From assembly GCA_965231765.1 (NCBI GenBank), contig OZ246887.1:3038001-3102000 (forward strand): a DNA stretch of 64,000 nt. Reading direction: 5' to 3'. This document shows, piece after piece, positions 49,961 to 58,700 of the stretch. The notes below the pieces were generated by a model. The model was not told where the DNA came from and made no database searches. It saw nothing but the letters and a program-made list of their open reading frames with translations. The position numbers were made by a program, and so were the translations under genes. Every line of letters begins with the position of its first letter. Within the stretch, counting starts at the first letter, position 1. Source of the DNA: JAAXHF01 sp963665955 (GTDB lineage Bacteria > Desulfobacterota > Binatia > Bin18).

Positions 49961-50716
49961 GTGAAAATATTAGTAACAGTCAAACGAGTGCCTGACCCTG
50001 AGACCACAATTCGTGTCAAACCCGACAATTCGGGTATTGTTACCGACAATGTCAAATATGTCATCAACCCATTTGATGAAATCGGTATTGAGGAAGGTCT
50101 GCGCATCAAGGAAAAAGTCAACGGAAGTGAAGTGATCCTGGCCAGCATCGGGGCCAAAGTGAATACCGAACAGCTCCGGACTGGGCTGGCTATGGGAGCC
50201 GACCGAGCGCTGCTCGTCTTATGTGAAGAAGAACTCGACCCGCTGGGGGTATCCAGAATCTTGGTCAAGCTGATCGAAGACGAAAAACCAGATCTTGTTG
50301 TGATGGGCAAACAGGCCATCGACGATGATTCGAACCAAGCTGGGCAGATGGTCGCCGCCCTGCTGGGCTGGCCACAGGCGACCTTTGCTTCTGAACTCAA
50401 TCTGTCCGACGATCAACAGTCTGTGCAAGTCGTCCGGGAAGTTGATGGCGGCTTAGAGACGATCGGGTTCTCCTTGCCTGGTGTTGTCACAGCAGACCTG
50501 CGCCTCAATGAACCCCGCTACGCCTCGCTGCCAGGCATTATGAAAGCGCGCAAGAAAGAAATCAAACAAATCGCCCTGGATGAGCTCGGAGTGGATATAA
50601 CTCCGAGTCTCAGTGTGAAATCAATGCAAGCACCTTCTAAGAAGGAGGCTGGAAGAATTGTCGAATCGGTCCAGGAGCTGGTCAACCTGCTACATACCGA
50701 AGCAAAAGTGATCTGA
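49961..50716 (+). CDS. etfB: Electron transfer flavoprotein beta subunit
   Basis: A 251-residue EtfB starting at GTG 49961 behind AGGAGGAAA. MKILVTVKRVPDPETTIRV and NPFDEIGIEEGLRIKEK are the conserved start, ASIGAKVNTEQLRTGLAMGADR the AMP-region, and VVMGKQAIDDDSNQAGQMVA and PGVVTADLRLNEPRYASLPG the later conserved blocks. With EtfA it shuttles electrons from acyl-CoA and other flavin dehydrogenases to the quinone pool through ETF-QO. It is coupled to etfA with a 10-base gap. Confidence 0.96.
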   Translation: MKILVTVKRVPDPETTIRVKPDNSGIVTDNVKYVINPFDEIGIEEGLRIKEKVNGSEVILASIGAKVNTEQLRTGLAMGADRALLVLCEEELDPLGVSRILVKLIEDEKPDLVVMGKQAIDDDSNQAGQMVAALLGWPQATFASELNLSDDQQSVQVVREVDGGLETIGFSLPGVVTADLRLNEPRYASLPGIMKARKKEIKQIALDELGVDITPSLSVKSMQAPSKKEAGRIVESVQELVNLLHTEAKVI

Positions 50717-50726
50717 GGAGGCTGTC

Positions 50727-51698
50727 ATGGGTAACGTACTTGTTTATGCCGAAACGAAAAATGGACAATTACCAAAGAGTACACTGATAGCCATCGAAGC
50801 CGGCAAAACCGCCGCCAGTCAGCTCGGAGGTGATTTGCTGATTGCCGTCTTGGGCTCTGGAATCGATACAGCAGCCCAAGCTGCCGCCGGCTATGGTGCG
50901 GCAAAAGTCCTGGCTGCGGATGATCCTGCCCTCGCCAATTATCTGGCTGACGCGTATGCCGCAGCGCTTGAGCAGATTATCGGCAGCAACGATGTGTCTG
51001 CTCTGCTAGCGACGGCGACGGCTCAGGGCAAAGATCTGCTCCCCCGCGTCGCGGCCCGGCTCGGTGTCGGGATGGCCAGTGAGATCGTTGACATTAATGA
51101 TGACGGGACGTTTAAGCGACCGATGTATGCCGGCAATGCGATTGCCACTGTGGCACTTGAGGGCGCGGTGAAAGTCGTGTCAGTGCGTGGGACTGCATAT
51201 GACGCCGCCCAACCAGGCGACCAATCCAGCGTTGAACAGGCCAGTGTCAGTATCGACGCTGCCGACAAAAAGATGCAGTTTGTTGAGTTTAACGAGATAA
51301 AATCTGACCGCCCGACTCTGACTGATGCAAGTATCGTGATTTCCGGTGGTCGTGGGCTCAAGTCTGGAGAGAACTTCACTGAGTATCTAGAACCCTTGGT
51401 TGATGCGATGGGTGCCGCTATGGGCGCCAGCCGGGCAGCTGTTGATGCCGGCTTTGTGCCGAATGATCTGCAAGTTGGTCAAACTGGGAAAGTCGTTGCC
51501 CCAGAGTTGTATTTCGCAGTCGGCATCTCCGGAGCAATTCAGCATTTAGCTGGGATGAAAGACTCGAAAGTCATCGTTTCGATTAACAAAGATCCCGAAG
51601 CCCCAATCTTCAATGTTTCCGACTATGGTTTGGTCGCTGACCTGTTTAAGGCGGTACCTGAGCTGACTGAGGCGGTGAAGAAGGTGAAGGAGGGGTGA
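50727..51698 (+). CDS. etfA: Electron transfer flavoprotein alpha subunit
   Basis: A 323-residue EtfA. The FAD domain near the C-terminus carries SGGRGLKSGENF, GASRAAVDAGFVPNDLQVGQTG, KVVAPELYFAVGISGAIQH and the ending INKDPEAPIFNVSDYGLVAD. The N-terminal half resembles EtfB-like folds. It forms the FAD-containing heterodimer with EtfB. A strong terminator follows. No acyl-CoA dehydrogenase or ETF-QO gene lies next to it. Confidence 0.97.
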   Translation: MGNVLVYAETKNGQLPKSTLIAIEAGKTAASQLGGDLLIAVLGSGIDTAAQAAAGYGAAKVLAADDPALANYLADAYAAALEQIIGSNDVSALLATATAQGKDLLPRVAARLGVGMASEIVDINDDGTFKRPMYAGNAIATVALEGAVKVVSVRGTAYDAAQPGDQSSVEQASVSIDAADKKMQFVEFNEIKSDRPTLTDASIVISGGRGLKSGENFTEYLEPLVDAMGAAMGASRAAVDAGFVPNDLQVGQTGKVVAPELYFAVGISGAIQHLAGMKDSKVIVSINKDPEAPIFNVSDYGLVADLFKAVPELTEAVKKVKEG

Positions 51699-51720
51699 GA
51701 GACTAAAACGTGAAACGTAA

Positions 51721-51753
51721 AAAGAGTGGGGTTCGGATATCCCGCTCTTTTTT
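51721..51753 (+). terminator. Intrinsic terminator after etfA
   Basis: AAAGAGTGGG at 51721-51730 pairs with CCCGCTCTTT at 51741-51750 (one G:T) around a 10-base loop, followed by more T residues. The stem starts with A and ends with T runs, so it may work in both directions between etfA and the leftward speD-like gene. Confidence 0.8.
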
Positions 51754-51780
51754 CACTTCTGACTCCTGACTCTTTGCTCC

Positions 51781-52137
51781 TCATCCTTCTTCTTCCCCTC
51801 TATCAGCCTGGTGTGTCTCCACCCGCTCCGGCTTCAGTGTTTCAGTCAGGCTCTGCAGAACTGCATTCGGATCTGCCGTTCCACACGAGAAAATATCGAC
51901 GGCCATATACGCATGCTCGGGGAAGGTATGAAACGTGGCGTGAGAGACGGATAACAGAAACATCCCGGTCACACCTTGCCCGCCATCAGCAAAGCGGTGA
52001 CTGAGCTGCTGCAGTACGGTAAAACCTTCTCGAACAAGTGCACTCAGAAAGACACGCATGAGTTCTTTCTCATCTCTCAACAGAGACAGTTCAACTCCGT
52101 ACAGATCTGCGAGTATGTGGGTGCCTATGTTCGACAT
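51781..52137 (-). CDS. S-adenosylmethionine decarboxylase-like proenzyme
   Basis: A 118-residue class 1B AdoMet decarboxylase. The start is NIGTHILADLYGVEL; the active segment is LLSVSHATFHTFPEHAYMAVD, followed by FSCG with the conserved cysteine (C85). In family members self-cleavage occurs before a serine in E-S-H; here S65 and H66 remain but the residue before the serine is V64, not Glu. It may still form pyruvoyl enzyme, or processing may differ. It should supply decarboxylated AdoMet to the aminopropyltransferase encoded 1.7 kb away, across the divergent lipoprotein and DUF350 genes. Confidence 0.85.
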   Translation of the reverse strand: MSNIGTHILADLYGVELSLLRDEKELMRVFLSALVREGFTVLQQLSHRFADGGQGVTGMFLLSVSHATFHTFPEHAYMAVDIFSCGTADPNAVLQSLTETLKPERVETHQADRGEEEG

Positions 52138-52293
52138 AATCCTTGTGTCTCACCATGACTTGGAGGGGCGCCCCTAGGGACTAACCTATGCTCGTATCAG
52201 TGTCCAGGAGCCCTACAGGCTGCCCCAAAGAGAGACTGGGGCGGCCGAGCTTGACGATAGCCATAAGTTTCTTCATTCTGAATGGTACAAGCC

Positions 52294-52995
52294 ATGCGTA
52301 ACTCTTTTCCTATGACACCCATCTTTCTGTCCTTGGCTCTGGTTTTTGTGGTTGGCTGCTCGGCCCCCACTTCTCCAGTAGACGAACTCCAGGCTCAACT
52401 GAAGACAGCTCCTGAATACAGCATCATTTTGGAGGATATGCGGGAGGAGGGCACCTTCTTTCCTGCATATTACCATAAATACAAGGTCATTCAGGGCGAC
52501 CAGAGCTGGTCAACCGACTTGCGCCAGGTCTCAGAGGAGTTCTATCGTAGGAATGAGAACTTTCTGGGTATGACTCTGGCATCGAAGATTGAAGGCGAAA
52601 AAAGCACAACCCCCCATCCGGCTGGCTACAACTACGTCGGGAATGAAAAATATGGTCAATGGAAGAGTGATAATCGCGGTAACTCATTTTGGGAATTTTA
52701 CGGTAAATATGCCCTGATGAGAGACCTGTTTGGCCTCGCTGGACGAAGTGTCTTTCGCAACGATTACAATCAATACCGAGGCTATCGGACCCAAAATCGG
52801 CCCTACTACGGTCGAACCGGCCGAGAATACGGCACCAATGGCACAGTCACCAGGCAGCGCAACCCGACTTTTTTTGAGCGGCGTCGAACGCGAAATGTGG
52901 CCAGCCAGCAACGCTTTCGTCAAAAGTTCCAGAGCCGAGTCGGGCGCAGCAGTGGCAGCTCCATGCGCTCACGCAGCTTTGGATTTGGCAAATAG
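52294..52995 (+). CDS. Lipoprotein of a polyamine-linked cluster
   Basis: A ~233-residue lipoprotein of unrecognised family. The signal MTPIFLSLALVFVVGCSAP ends in a lipobox cysteine. The mature part is aromatic and arginine-rich (WKSDNRGNSFWEFYGKYALM, then YNQYRGYRTQNRPYYGR) and ends with a serine/arginine tail RSSGSSMRSRSFGFGK. Start at 52294 gives a short n-region; 52282 is an alternative. It lies 35 bases before the DUF350 gene and probably belongs to that operon. Such small lipoproteins beside DUF350 genes are seen in the E. coli yjf locus, though no homology is claimed. Confidence 0.75.
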   Translation: MRNSFPMTPIFLSLALVFVVGCSAPTSPVDELQAQLKTAPEYSIILEDMREEGTFFPAYYHKYKVIQGDQSWSTDLRQVSEEFYRRNENFLGMTLASKIEGEKSTTPHPAGYNYVGNEKYGQWKSDNRGNSFWEFYGKYALMRDLFGLAGRSVFRNDYNQYRGYRTQNRPYYGRTGREYGTNGTVTRQRNPTFFERRRTRNVASQQRFRQKFQSRVGRSSGSSMRSRSFGFGK

Positions 52996-53030
52996 ACAGT
53001 AATAAAGACACGTAAAGAGCAGCACAAGCC

Positions 53031-53876
53031 ATGACGCTCGATTCACTTATTTTGGCGATTATCTATCTCATCTGCGCCTATGCCTTGTTCTGGCTCGGCA
53101 AGCTCGCTTTTGATCTGCTGCATCCCGATTTCCATGTCACAGAAGAGCTGTTGGACAACGATAATGTTGCCCTGGCTGTGGCGCTTGTCGGCTATTATTT
53201 TGGACTGGTTTTGACCATCGGCGGGGTGCTCAACGGTCCATCGCATGGACTCCTTGAGGATGTGGTCGATATCCTTCTGTATGGACCCCTGGGCATTATC
53301 CTGCTCAACATCTCAACCATGGTCAGTGATAAACTGATCCTGTTTCAGTTCGATAATAAAAAGGAAATCATCCAGGACCATAATGCCGGTACCGGCATCA
53401 CCGAAGCTGGGGTGTATACCGCCACCGGTCTCGTCCTGTTTGGGGCTCTGTCTGGCGAAACCGGAACAATCTGGACTGCGCTGGCCTTTTGGGGTTTAGG
53501 ACAGCTTGGTTTGATTCTGACCGGGCTGATGTATGAGTGGATCACTCCATACAGCATTCACGCTGAGATTGAGCGCGATAATGTCGCAGTTGGCGTTAGC
53601 TTCGCTGGTGCATTGATCGGTATGGGCAATATCTTACGCTTTGCCGCCAGTGGTGAATTCTTCTCCTGGCAAAGCAATCTCATGGAATTTGGGACGTATG
53701 CCCTGGTCGGTCTGGTCTTCCTGCCCTTGATTCGTTTTGCGACGGATAAAATCCTGCTGCCTGGTACAAGCATCTCAGCCAAGCTGGTCGAACAAGACCA
53801 TCCCCATCTCGGCGTGGCCTACATAGAGATGTTTTCCTACGTTGGCGCGTCCTTCCTTATCATCTGGTGTGTCTAA
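53031..53876 (+). CDS. Double DUF350 membrane protein
   Basis: A 281-residue inner-membrane protein with about eight hydrophobic segments in two similar halves. Each half carries a DUF350-like unit with the pattern ELLDNDNVALAVALVGYYFG (first) and IERDNVAVGVSFAGALIGMG (second), and VEQDHPHLGVAYIEMF closes it. DUF350 proteins such as YjfL are found in envelope-stress and polyamine-related loci; no function is proven. Its stop overlaps the spermidine synthase start by eight bases, so the two are translated together. Confidence 0.82.
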   Translation: MTLDSLILAIIYLICAYALFWLGKLAFDLLHPDFHVTEELLDNDNVALAVALVGYYFGLVLTIGGVLNGPSHGLLEDVVDILLYGPLGIILLNISTMVSDKLILFQFDNKKEIIQDHNAGTGITEAGVYTATGLVLFGALSGETGTIWTALAFWGLGQLGLILTGLMYEWITPYSIHAEIERDNVAVGVSFAGALIGMGNILRFAASGEFFSWQSNLMEFGTYALVGLVFLPLIRFATDKILLPGTSISAKLVEQDHPHLGVAYIEMFSYVGASFLIIWCV

Positions 53877-55398
53877 ACTTCTGAAGCTGTGCCTGTTTGC
53901 GACTGGCTGCGCAGGCATTGTGGCCGAGTTTGTGCTGTGCACCCTGGCCAGCTACTTCCTCGGTAACGCGACTTTGCAGTGGACCCTCCTCATGTCCCTC
54001 ATGCTGTTTGCCATGGGACTGGGCAGCCGCTTGAGTCGCTACTTCACGTCCGGTCTGCTCGATACCTTTACCATTCTCGAATTCAGCCTGTCTGTCCTGT
54101 GCGCGGGTGCCGCCGCAGCTGCCTATGTCCTGTCTCCATTTCTGAATAATGTCGGCGTTGTGATTTATCCGTTGGGGATTGGCATCGGTCTGTTGATCGG
54201 CATGGAAATCCCGCTCATCACTCGGGTGAATGCCAGCTACGAAGACCTGCGGGTGAATATCTCGTCAGTCATGGAAAATGACTATTATGGCGCCTTGGTC
54301 GGTGGCTTATTCTTTGCTTTTTTTGCGTTGCCGTATCTGGGGCTGACGTATACGCCGGTTGCGCTAGGGATGGTAAATTTTGCGGTCGCGTCCGTGTTTG
54401 TGTTTCGCTTTCGGTCTTTGTTTGAACGCCCGCGTGTCATGTCGGTGCTGTGGGGCAGTGTTGGTATTGGCCTCTTGAGCTTGGCTGTGTGGGCAAAGCC
54501 GATTGTGTTGTTTGGCGAACAAGCGATGTACAAAGACACGGTCATCTTTGTCAAACAAACGCCTTATCAGCGCCTGGTCATGACCCGCTGGCGGGATGAT
54601 CATTGGCTGTACATTAACGGCAATCAACAGTTCAGCAGCTATGACGAGGAGCGCTACCACGAACCCTTAGTGCATCCAGCGTTGGCACTGGTCGGCAATC
54701 GGGAGGAGATTCTCATTCTGGGCGGTGGAGATGGTCTCGCCGTCCGGGAAGTTCTCAAATACTCGGATGTGAAACAGGTCACGTTGGTTGATCTGGACCC
54801 CGAGATGACGGAACTCGCCTCCTCTCATCCTGTGATAGTGCAACTCAATAATGACGCGCTCACAGATCCCCGGGTTGAGATCATCAATGCCGATGCCTTT
54901 GCATATCTGCACGATGTGCATCACCTATTTGACGCGATTATCATTGATCTGCCAGATCCAAACTCCGTTGAACTCGCTCGGCTCTACTCGCTGAATTTTT
55001 ACCGCTTATGCCGCAAACATCTCAAACGTGGTGGAGTTATCGTCACCCAAGCCAGCAGTCCATTTTTTGCGCGCAAGGCGTTTGTGTGCATCTACAAGAC
55101 GCTGCAAGCGGCAGGCTTCAGCCTGCTGCCGTATCACACTCACATTCCAACTATGGGCGAGTGGGGGTTTGTGTTGGGGGTGGATAAAGATCTCCTGGAC
55201 CACATCACCCTCAAAGAAACCGTCGTCCGTCTCTCATTTGATCAGGTACCGACACGTTTCCTGAACCAAGAAGCGATGATTTCCATGGCCCATTTTGGCA
55301 AGGGTATTTTCGACGACAGCGACCAGGTCGAAGTCAACAATGAGAGCCAGCCGGTTTTGCAGGAGTATTATAAGCAGGGACGCTGGGAGGTGTACTAG
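53869..55398 (+). CDS. Membrane-anchored polyamine aminopropyltransferase
   Basis: A 509-residue fusion of about seven N-terminal membrane segments (residues 5-205: CLFATGCAGIVAEFVLCTLA and others) with a spermidine-synthase-type methyltransferase fold. The catalytic half has YQRLVMTRWRDDHWLYING, the SAM-like motif ILILGGGDGLAVREVLKY, LVDLDPEMTELA and AIIIDLPDPNSVELARLYS. It should transfer aminopropyl groups from decarboxylated AdoMet to a polyamine at the inner face of the membrane. The best start is GTG at 53869, eight bases inside the DUF350 stop; TTG at 53842 would be longer. Confidence 0.85.
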   Translation: MSKLLKLCLFATGCAGIVAEFVLCTLASYFLGNATLQWTLLMSLMLFAMGLGSRLSRYFTSGLLDTFTILEFSLSVLCAGAAAAAYVLSPFLNNVGVVIYPLGIGIGLLIGMEIPLITRVNASYEDLRVNISSVMENDYYGALVGGLFFAFFALPYLGLTYTPVALGMVNFAVASVFVFRFRSLFERPRVMSVLWGSVGIGLLSLAVWAKPIVLFGEQAMYKDTVIFVKQTPYQRLVMTRWRDDHWLYINGNQQFSSYDEERYHEPLVHPALALVGNREEILILGGGDGLAVREVLKYSDVKQVTLVDLDPEMTELASSHPVIVQLNNDALTDPRVEIINADAFAYLHDVHHLFDAIIIDLPDPNSVELARLYSLNFYRLCRKHLKRGGVIVTQASSPFFARKAFVCIYKTLQAAGFSLLPYHTHIPTMGEWGFVLGVDKDLLDHITLKETVVRLSFDQVPTRFLNQEAMISMAHFGKGIFDDSDQVEVNNESQPVLQEYYKQGRWEVY

Positions 55399-55576
55399 AA
55401 GGAAGGGCGAAAGCGTTGATCGGGGCCTACGCTACGATACAACCATGAAGAGGCACTACACGGATCGCATACCAGCGGCGCACACGCTTCACGATTCCGT
55501 TTTGCTCCTCTTCAAAACCGGAAACGGAGGCACCAGTTTTTGATGCGGGGAGTTGAGGAAGCAGAGTAGGGAAATC

Positions 55577-56014
55577 TCACCTCTGCGACAGAACTTTTTT
55601 CTCGAGCCCCGCGCGAGCAGCAGCCTCCTCAATGGTCTGTTGAATCCGCTGCATACTCACTGGAAAGATACGCGGCTCTGCCGGGGTACTCGTGCAACCT
55701 GCTGCTCCGCCGTCCAGACTGGCAAAGAACAGCGGCGCCACATACTTGTTCCACAGCCTGCGCTCAACCAGCACCTGGCACGTTGTGGCATCTGTGGACG
55801 TGACGCGCAGCTTGATGGGATTCTCCGCGTCATCGGTCACATCCTCCCACGTCAGGCCGGTCAACTCGCTGATTCGTAGACCAGCGCCGAACACCAACAT
55901 GATGGCGGCTTTGTCTTGTGGGTCTGGAGAGGCTTCCATGATAGTCTGTATTTCATCCTCTGTGAGGCTGCGAAGCGGTTGAGTGGCCCGGTCGTGATTA
56001 CCATTTTCGCTCAT
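55577..56014 (-). pseudogene. Truncated tyrosine recombinase
   Basis: A 145-residue frame with the start of a phage-integrase catalytic domain: RSLTEDEIQTIMEASPDPQD and MLVFGAGLRISELTGLTWED, which contains the first catalytic arginine. The chain then ends EEAAARAGLEKKVLSQR before the HxLRH box and the nucleophile tyrosine, so it cannot recombine DNA. It sits downstream of glcF on the same strand with a 13-base gap and marks an old integration or rearrangement point. Confidence 0.75.
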
Positions 56015-56027
56015 AGACAATGGCTTC

Positions 56028-57293
56028 TTAGTCTCCGTAAGCCTCGGCCAACAGATCAACCGTATGCAGCGCTGTAATCGGCAGGCCTTGTTGCTGCAAG
56101 CCGGCTCGAATCTGCATCAAACAACCAGGGTTGCCCATCACCACAGTCTCGGCCTCGGTCGTCTTAATGTTATTGACTTTCCGATTCAACAGACGCTGGG
56201 CCATTGCCGGTTCGGTCAAGTTATACGTCCCGGCACTGCCGCAACACCAGTCTGACTCTGGCAGATCGGTGACGTGCAAGCCTGGAATGGCGGCCAGCAA
56301 CATGCGCGGTTGTTCACGCACGCCCTGACCATGGGCTAAGTGGCAGGCATCATGATAAGTCACTTTTTTTGTGACGGTCTTTGTTGGCCTGACGAGAGGA
56401 ATACTGCACAGAAATTCAGACACATCTTGCATCTTGGCCGATAATTGCTCAGCTCTTTCACTGTACGCTGGATCATCTTTCAGCAGCTCGCCATACTCCT
56501 TCATCATCGCCCCACAGCCAGACGCATTAATGACAAGTGCATCAAATTCCAAGCCGCTAAACACATCAACATTCCGTCGGGCCAGAGCAAGCGCGTTCGG
56601 CTTATCACCATTGTGCAATAAGAGCGCACCGCAACACGCTTGGCTTTGGGGCACCAGCACGTCGCAGCCGTTGTGCTGCAAGACCTTCACCGTAGCCTGG
56701 TTGGTCGCCCCAAACAGTTCCGGCATCACACACCCAGACAGCATAGCGACCGTGTAGCGCTTCTCGCCAATCGCTGCGTAGCGACCTAACAGCGCGGCCG
56801 ATGACACGCTGCCCTTTTCAGGCACGAGACCAAATAGGGAACGAAGCTGTTGAGGCAGCCAAGCGGCCTGGGCTAAGCGACTCAGCCCCAATCTTGCCCC
56901 AAACTTAAGCAGTCCGGCAAAGAGCCACACGCCAAGTGGATTGGGAAAAATCGTATTGATTGCCCCACGTTTGAAACGTTCCAGGAGAGGACGTTTATAA
57001 TGTTGCTCAATGAACGGCCGGGCTCCTTCGATTAAGGCTCCGTACTGGACGCCAGACGGACACGCTGTTTCACAGGCTCGACAGCCGAGGCATAAATCAA
57101 GGTGGCGGACGGCTTCCGTATCCAACGGAAAGCGACCTTCTTGAAGCCCTCGCAGGGTCACAATCCGGCCCCGTGGAGAATCCATCTCTGTGCCGAGCTC
57201 GACATAGGTCGGGCAAAACGACAGACACAGGCCGCAGTGCACACAATCAAAGAACTTGTCGTGATCAACAAAATTCGTGTTTAGTTCTGGCAT
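56028..57293 (-). CDS. glcF: Glycolate oxidase iron-sulfur subunit
   Basis: A 421-residue GlcF. Two 4Fe-4S clusters are predicted from CVHCGLCLSFCPTY and CLGCRACETACPSG; the C-terminal half has two CCG-type domains (NHGDKPNALALARRN region and WCCGSAGTYNLTEP). It accepts electrons from GlcDE and passes them to the membrane chain. The start at 57293 follows the GlcE stop by 55 bases. It is the last complete gene of the glc block, followed by the recombinase fragment. Confidence 0.93.
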   Translation of the reverse strand: MPELNTNFVDHDKFFDCVHCGLCLSFCPTYVELGTEMDSPRGRIVTLRGLQEGRFPLDTEAVRHLDLCLGCRACETACPSGVQYGALIEGARPFIEQHYKRPLLERFKRGAINTIFPNPLGVWLFAGLLKFGARLGLSRLAQAAWLPQQLRSLFGLVPEKGSVSSAALLGRYAAIGEKRYTVAMLSGCVMPELFGATNQATVKVLQHNGCDVLVPQSQACCGALLLHNGDKPNALALARRNVDVFSGLEFDALVINASGCGAMMKEYGELLKDDPAYSERAEQLSAKMQDVSEFLCSIPLVRPTKTVTKKVTYHDACHLAHGQGVREQPRMLLAAIPGLHVTDLPESDWCCGSAGTYNLTEPAMAQRLLNRKVNNIKTTEAETVVMGNPGCLMQIRAGLQQQGLPITALHTVDLLAEAYGD

Positions 57294-57348
57294 AAGAATA
57301 GTGGTCCGTTCCCCTCTCGTCCCTTCCTTGCGAGGGCAATGAAAACCC

Positions 57349-58623
57349 TTAAATCCCCCCGACAAAGCGTCCAGGGTTCAGTAGCTCTTCAGGGTCAAGG
57401 GTTTCCTTGAGCTTTTTCATCAATCGAAAAGCCCCCCCAACGTGGCCCCAGACATCGACTCTATCTTTCAGTCTGTAATCGATGCCTTCGACAGTCATAT
57501 AACCGGCCATTTTTTTGGTCAGGATGCGCAGCCAATCAACGAGCGAAATCAGCTTTTCAAGCGGCACCTCGGCTGGACGCAAAAACCGGCTATATACAAT
57601 ACCATTCCCGGCTCGGGCCAAAAACTCGACGCGCACCCCCCGTAGCGCAGCCTCTTCTCCAACCCGGGTACAGAACTCGGCAATCTGGGCTGGCAAGAGG
57701 CTCGTTTTGCAGCGGAGTGCAGCGTCACCACTCACCGGAAAATCGCGCAAGGTCAAGGAAAGATTCTGAGCGGCATCGCCTTCAATCTCCTGGACATGAG
57801 GAACCTGAATCTCATCGCCGCCGCCGAGCTCCAGCAGGTGAGCCCGTTGATAATCAACATCTTCCTGAATACCCGCCAAGCCAACAATGAGATGGCAGCC
57901 CGCCTGTCCATTCGCCGGGTTCATAGGATCAAAACTGGCCAGGTCAAGGAAAAACGGCTGGAGATCGGTACTAATCTGATGCAAAGCTGTCTGCATAGCC
58001 TGTTCTACTGACGCAAACTGAAGTGCAAAAATCGTCTGCGCTGCGGGCCGAGGACGAATCATAAAGGTCGCATCAACAATCACACCCAGCGTCCCAAACG
58101 AGCCACAATACAGCTTAGCCAGATCGTAACCTGCCACATTCTTGACTACCCGCCCGCCGCCTTTGATCACCGAGCCATCCGCTCGGACAACCGTCAGTCC
58201 AATCAGAAAATCCCGGATAGTCCCTTGCGACAAACGCGACGGTCCATTCAGATTGGTCGCAATCAGTCCACCGACCGTCATCTGTTCGGGATTGGGTGGG
58301 TCCAAGGGCAGCCATTGGCCGTTCTCCCCCAAAATCGCTTGCAGCTGTGATAAGCTCATACCCGCCTCAACCGTGACCGTCATATCAGTCGGTTGATAAT
58401 CAATAATGTTCTGCAGCCGCTCTAGACACAGCGCTACGTCATAGCGTCGAGGAATACCGCCCAAATGCAGAAACGCCCCCAGTCCGACAGGACTCACCGC
58501 AAGTTTTCTCTCCCCAGCCCTGCGCAAAATCTCCGACACTTGCTCAACTGATGTTGGCAAGCTCACCTCCTGCGGCTGCTTACCGTCAATACTAAAGCGC
58601 TCACGCTCCTCCGTCTCACCCAT
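57349..58623 (-). CDS. glcE: Glycolate oxidase FAD-binding subunit
   Basis: A 424-residue FAD-linked subunit. The FAD-PCMH domain contains VSPVGLGAFLHLGGIPRRYD, then PPNPEQMTVGGLIATNLNGP and VVKNVAGYDLAKLYCGSFGT; the C-terminal domain ends with DPEELLNPGRFVGG. It is shorter and more divergent than GlcD, as usual for GlcE. The ATG at 58623 is chosen because AGGGGA lies nine bases upstream; another ATG lies at 58632. Confidence 0.92.
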   Translation of the reverse strand: MGETEERERFSIDGKQPQEVSLPTSVEQVSEILRRAGERKLAVSPVGLGAFLHLGGIPRRYDVALCLERLQNIIDYQPTDMTVTVEAGMSLSQLQAILGENGQWLPLDPPNPEQMTVGGLIATNLNGPSRLSQGTIRDFLIGLTVVRADGSVIKGGGRVVKNVAGYDLAKLYCGSFGTLGVIVDATFMIRPRPAAQTIFALQFASVEQAMQTALHQISTDLQPFFLDLASFDPMNPANGQAGCHLIVGLAGIQEDVDYQRAHLLELGGGDEIQVPHVQEIEGDAAQNLSLTLRDFPVSGDAALRCKTSLLPAQIAEFCTRVGEEAALRGVRVEFLARAGNGIVYSRFLRPAEVPLEKLISLVDWLRILTKKMAGYMTVEGIDYRLKDRVDVWGHVGGAFRLMKKLKETLDPEELLNPGRFVGGI

Positions 58624-58700
58624 TCTTATCATTCCCCTGACTTGCCCTACGACTTGTCCCTCTTACTCAGCACTCAGTCCTCAGCACTCGGAACTCTGCC

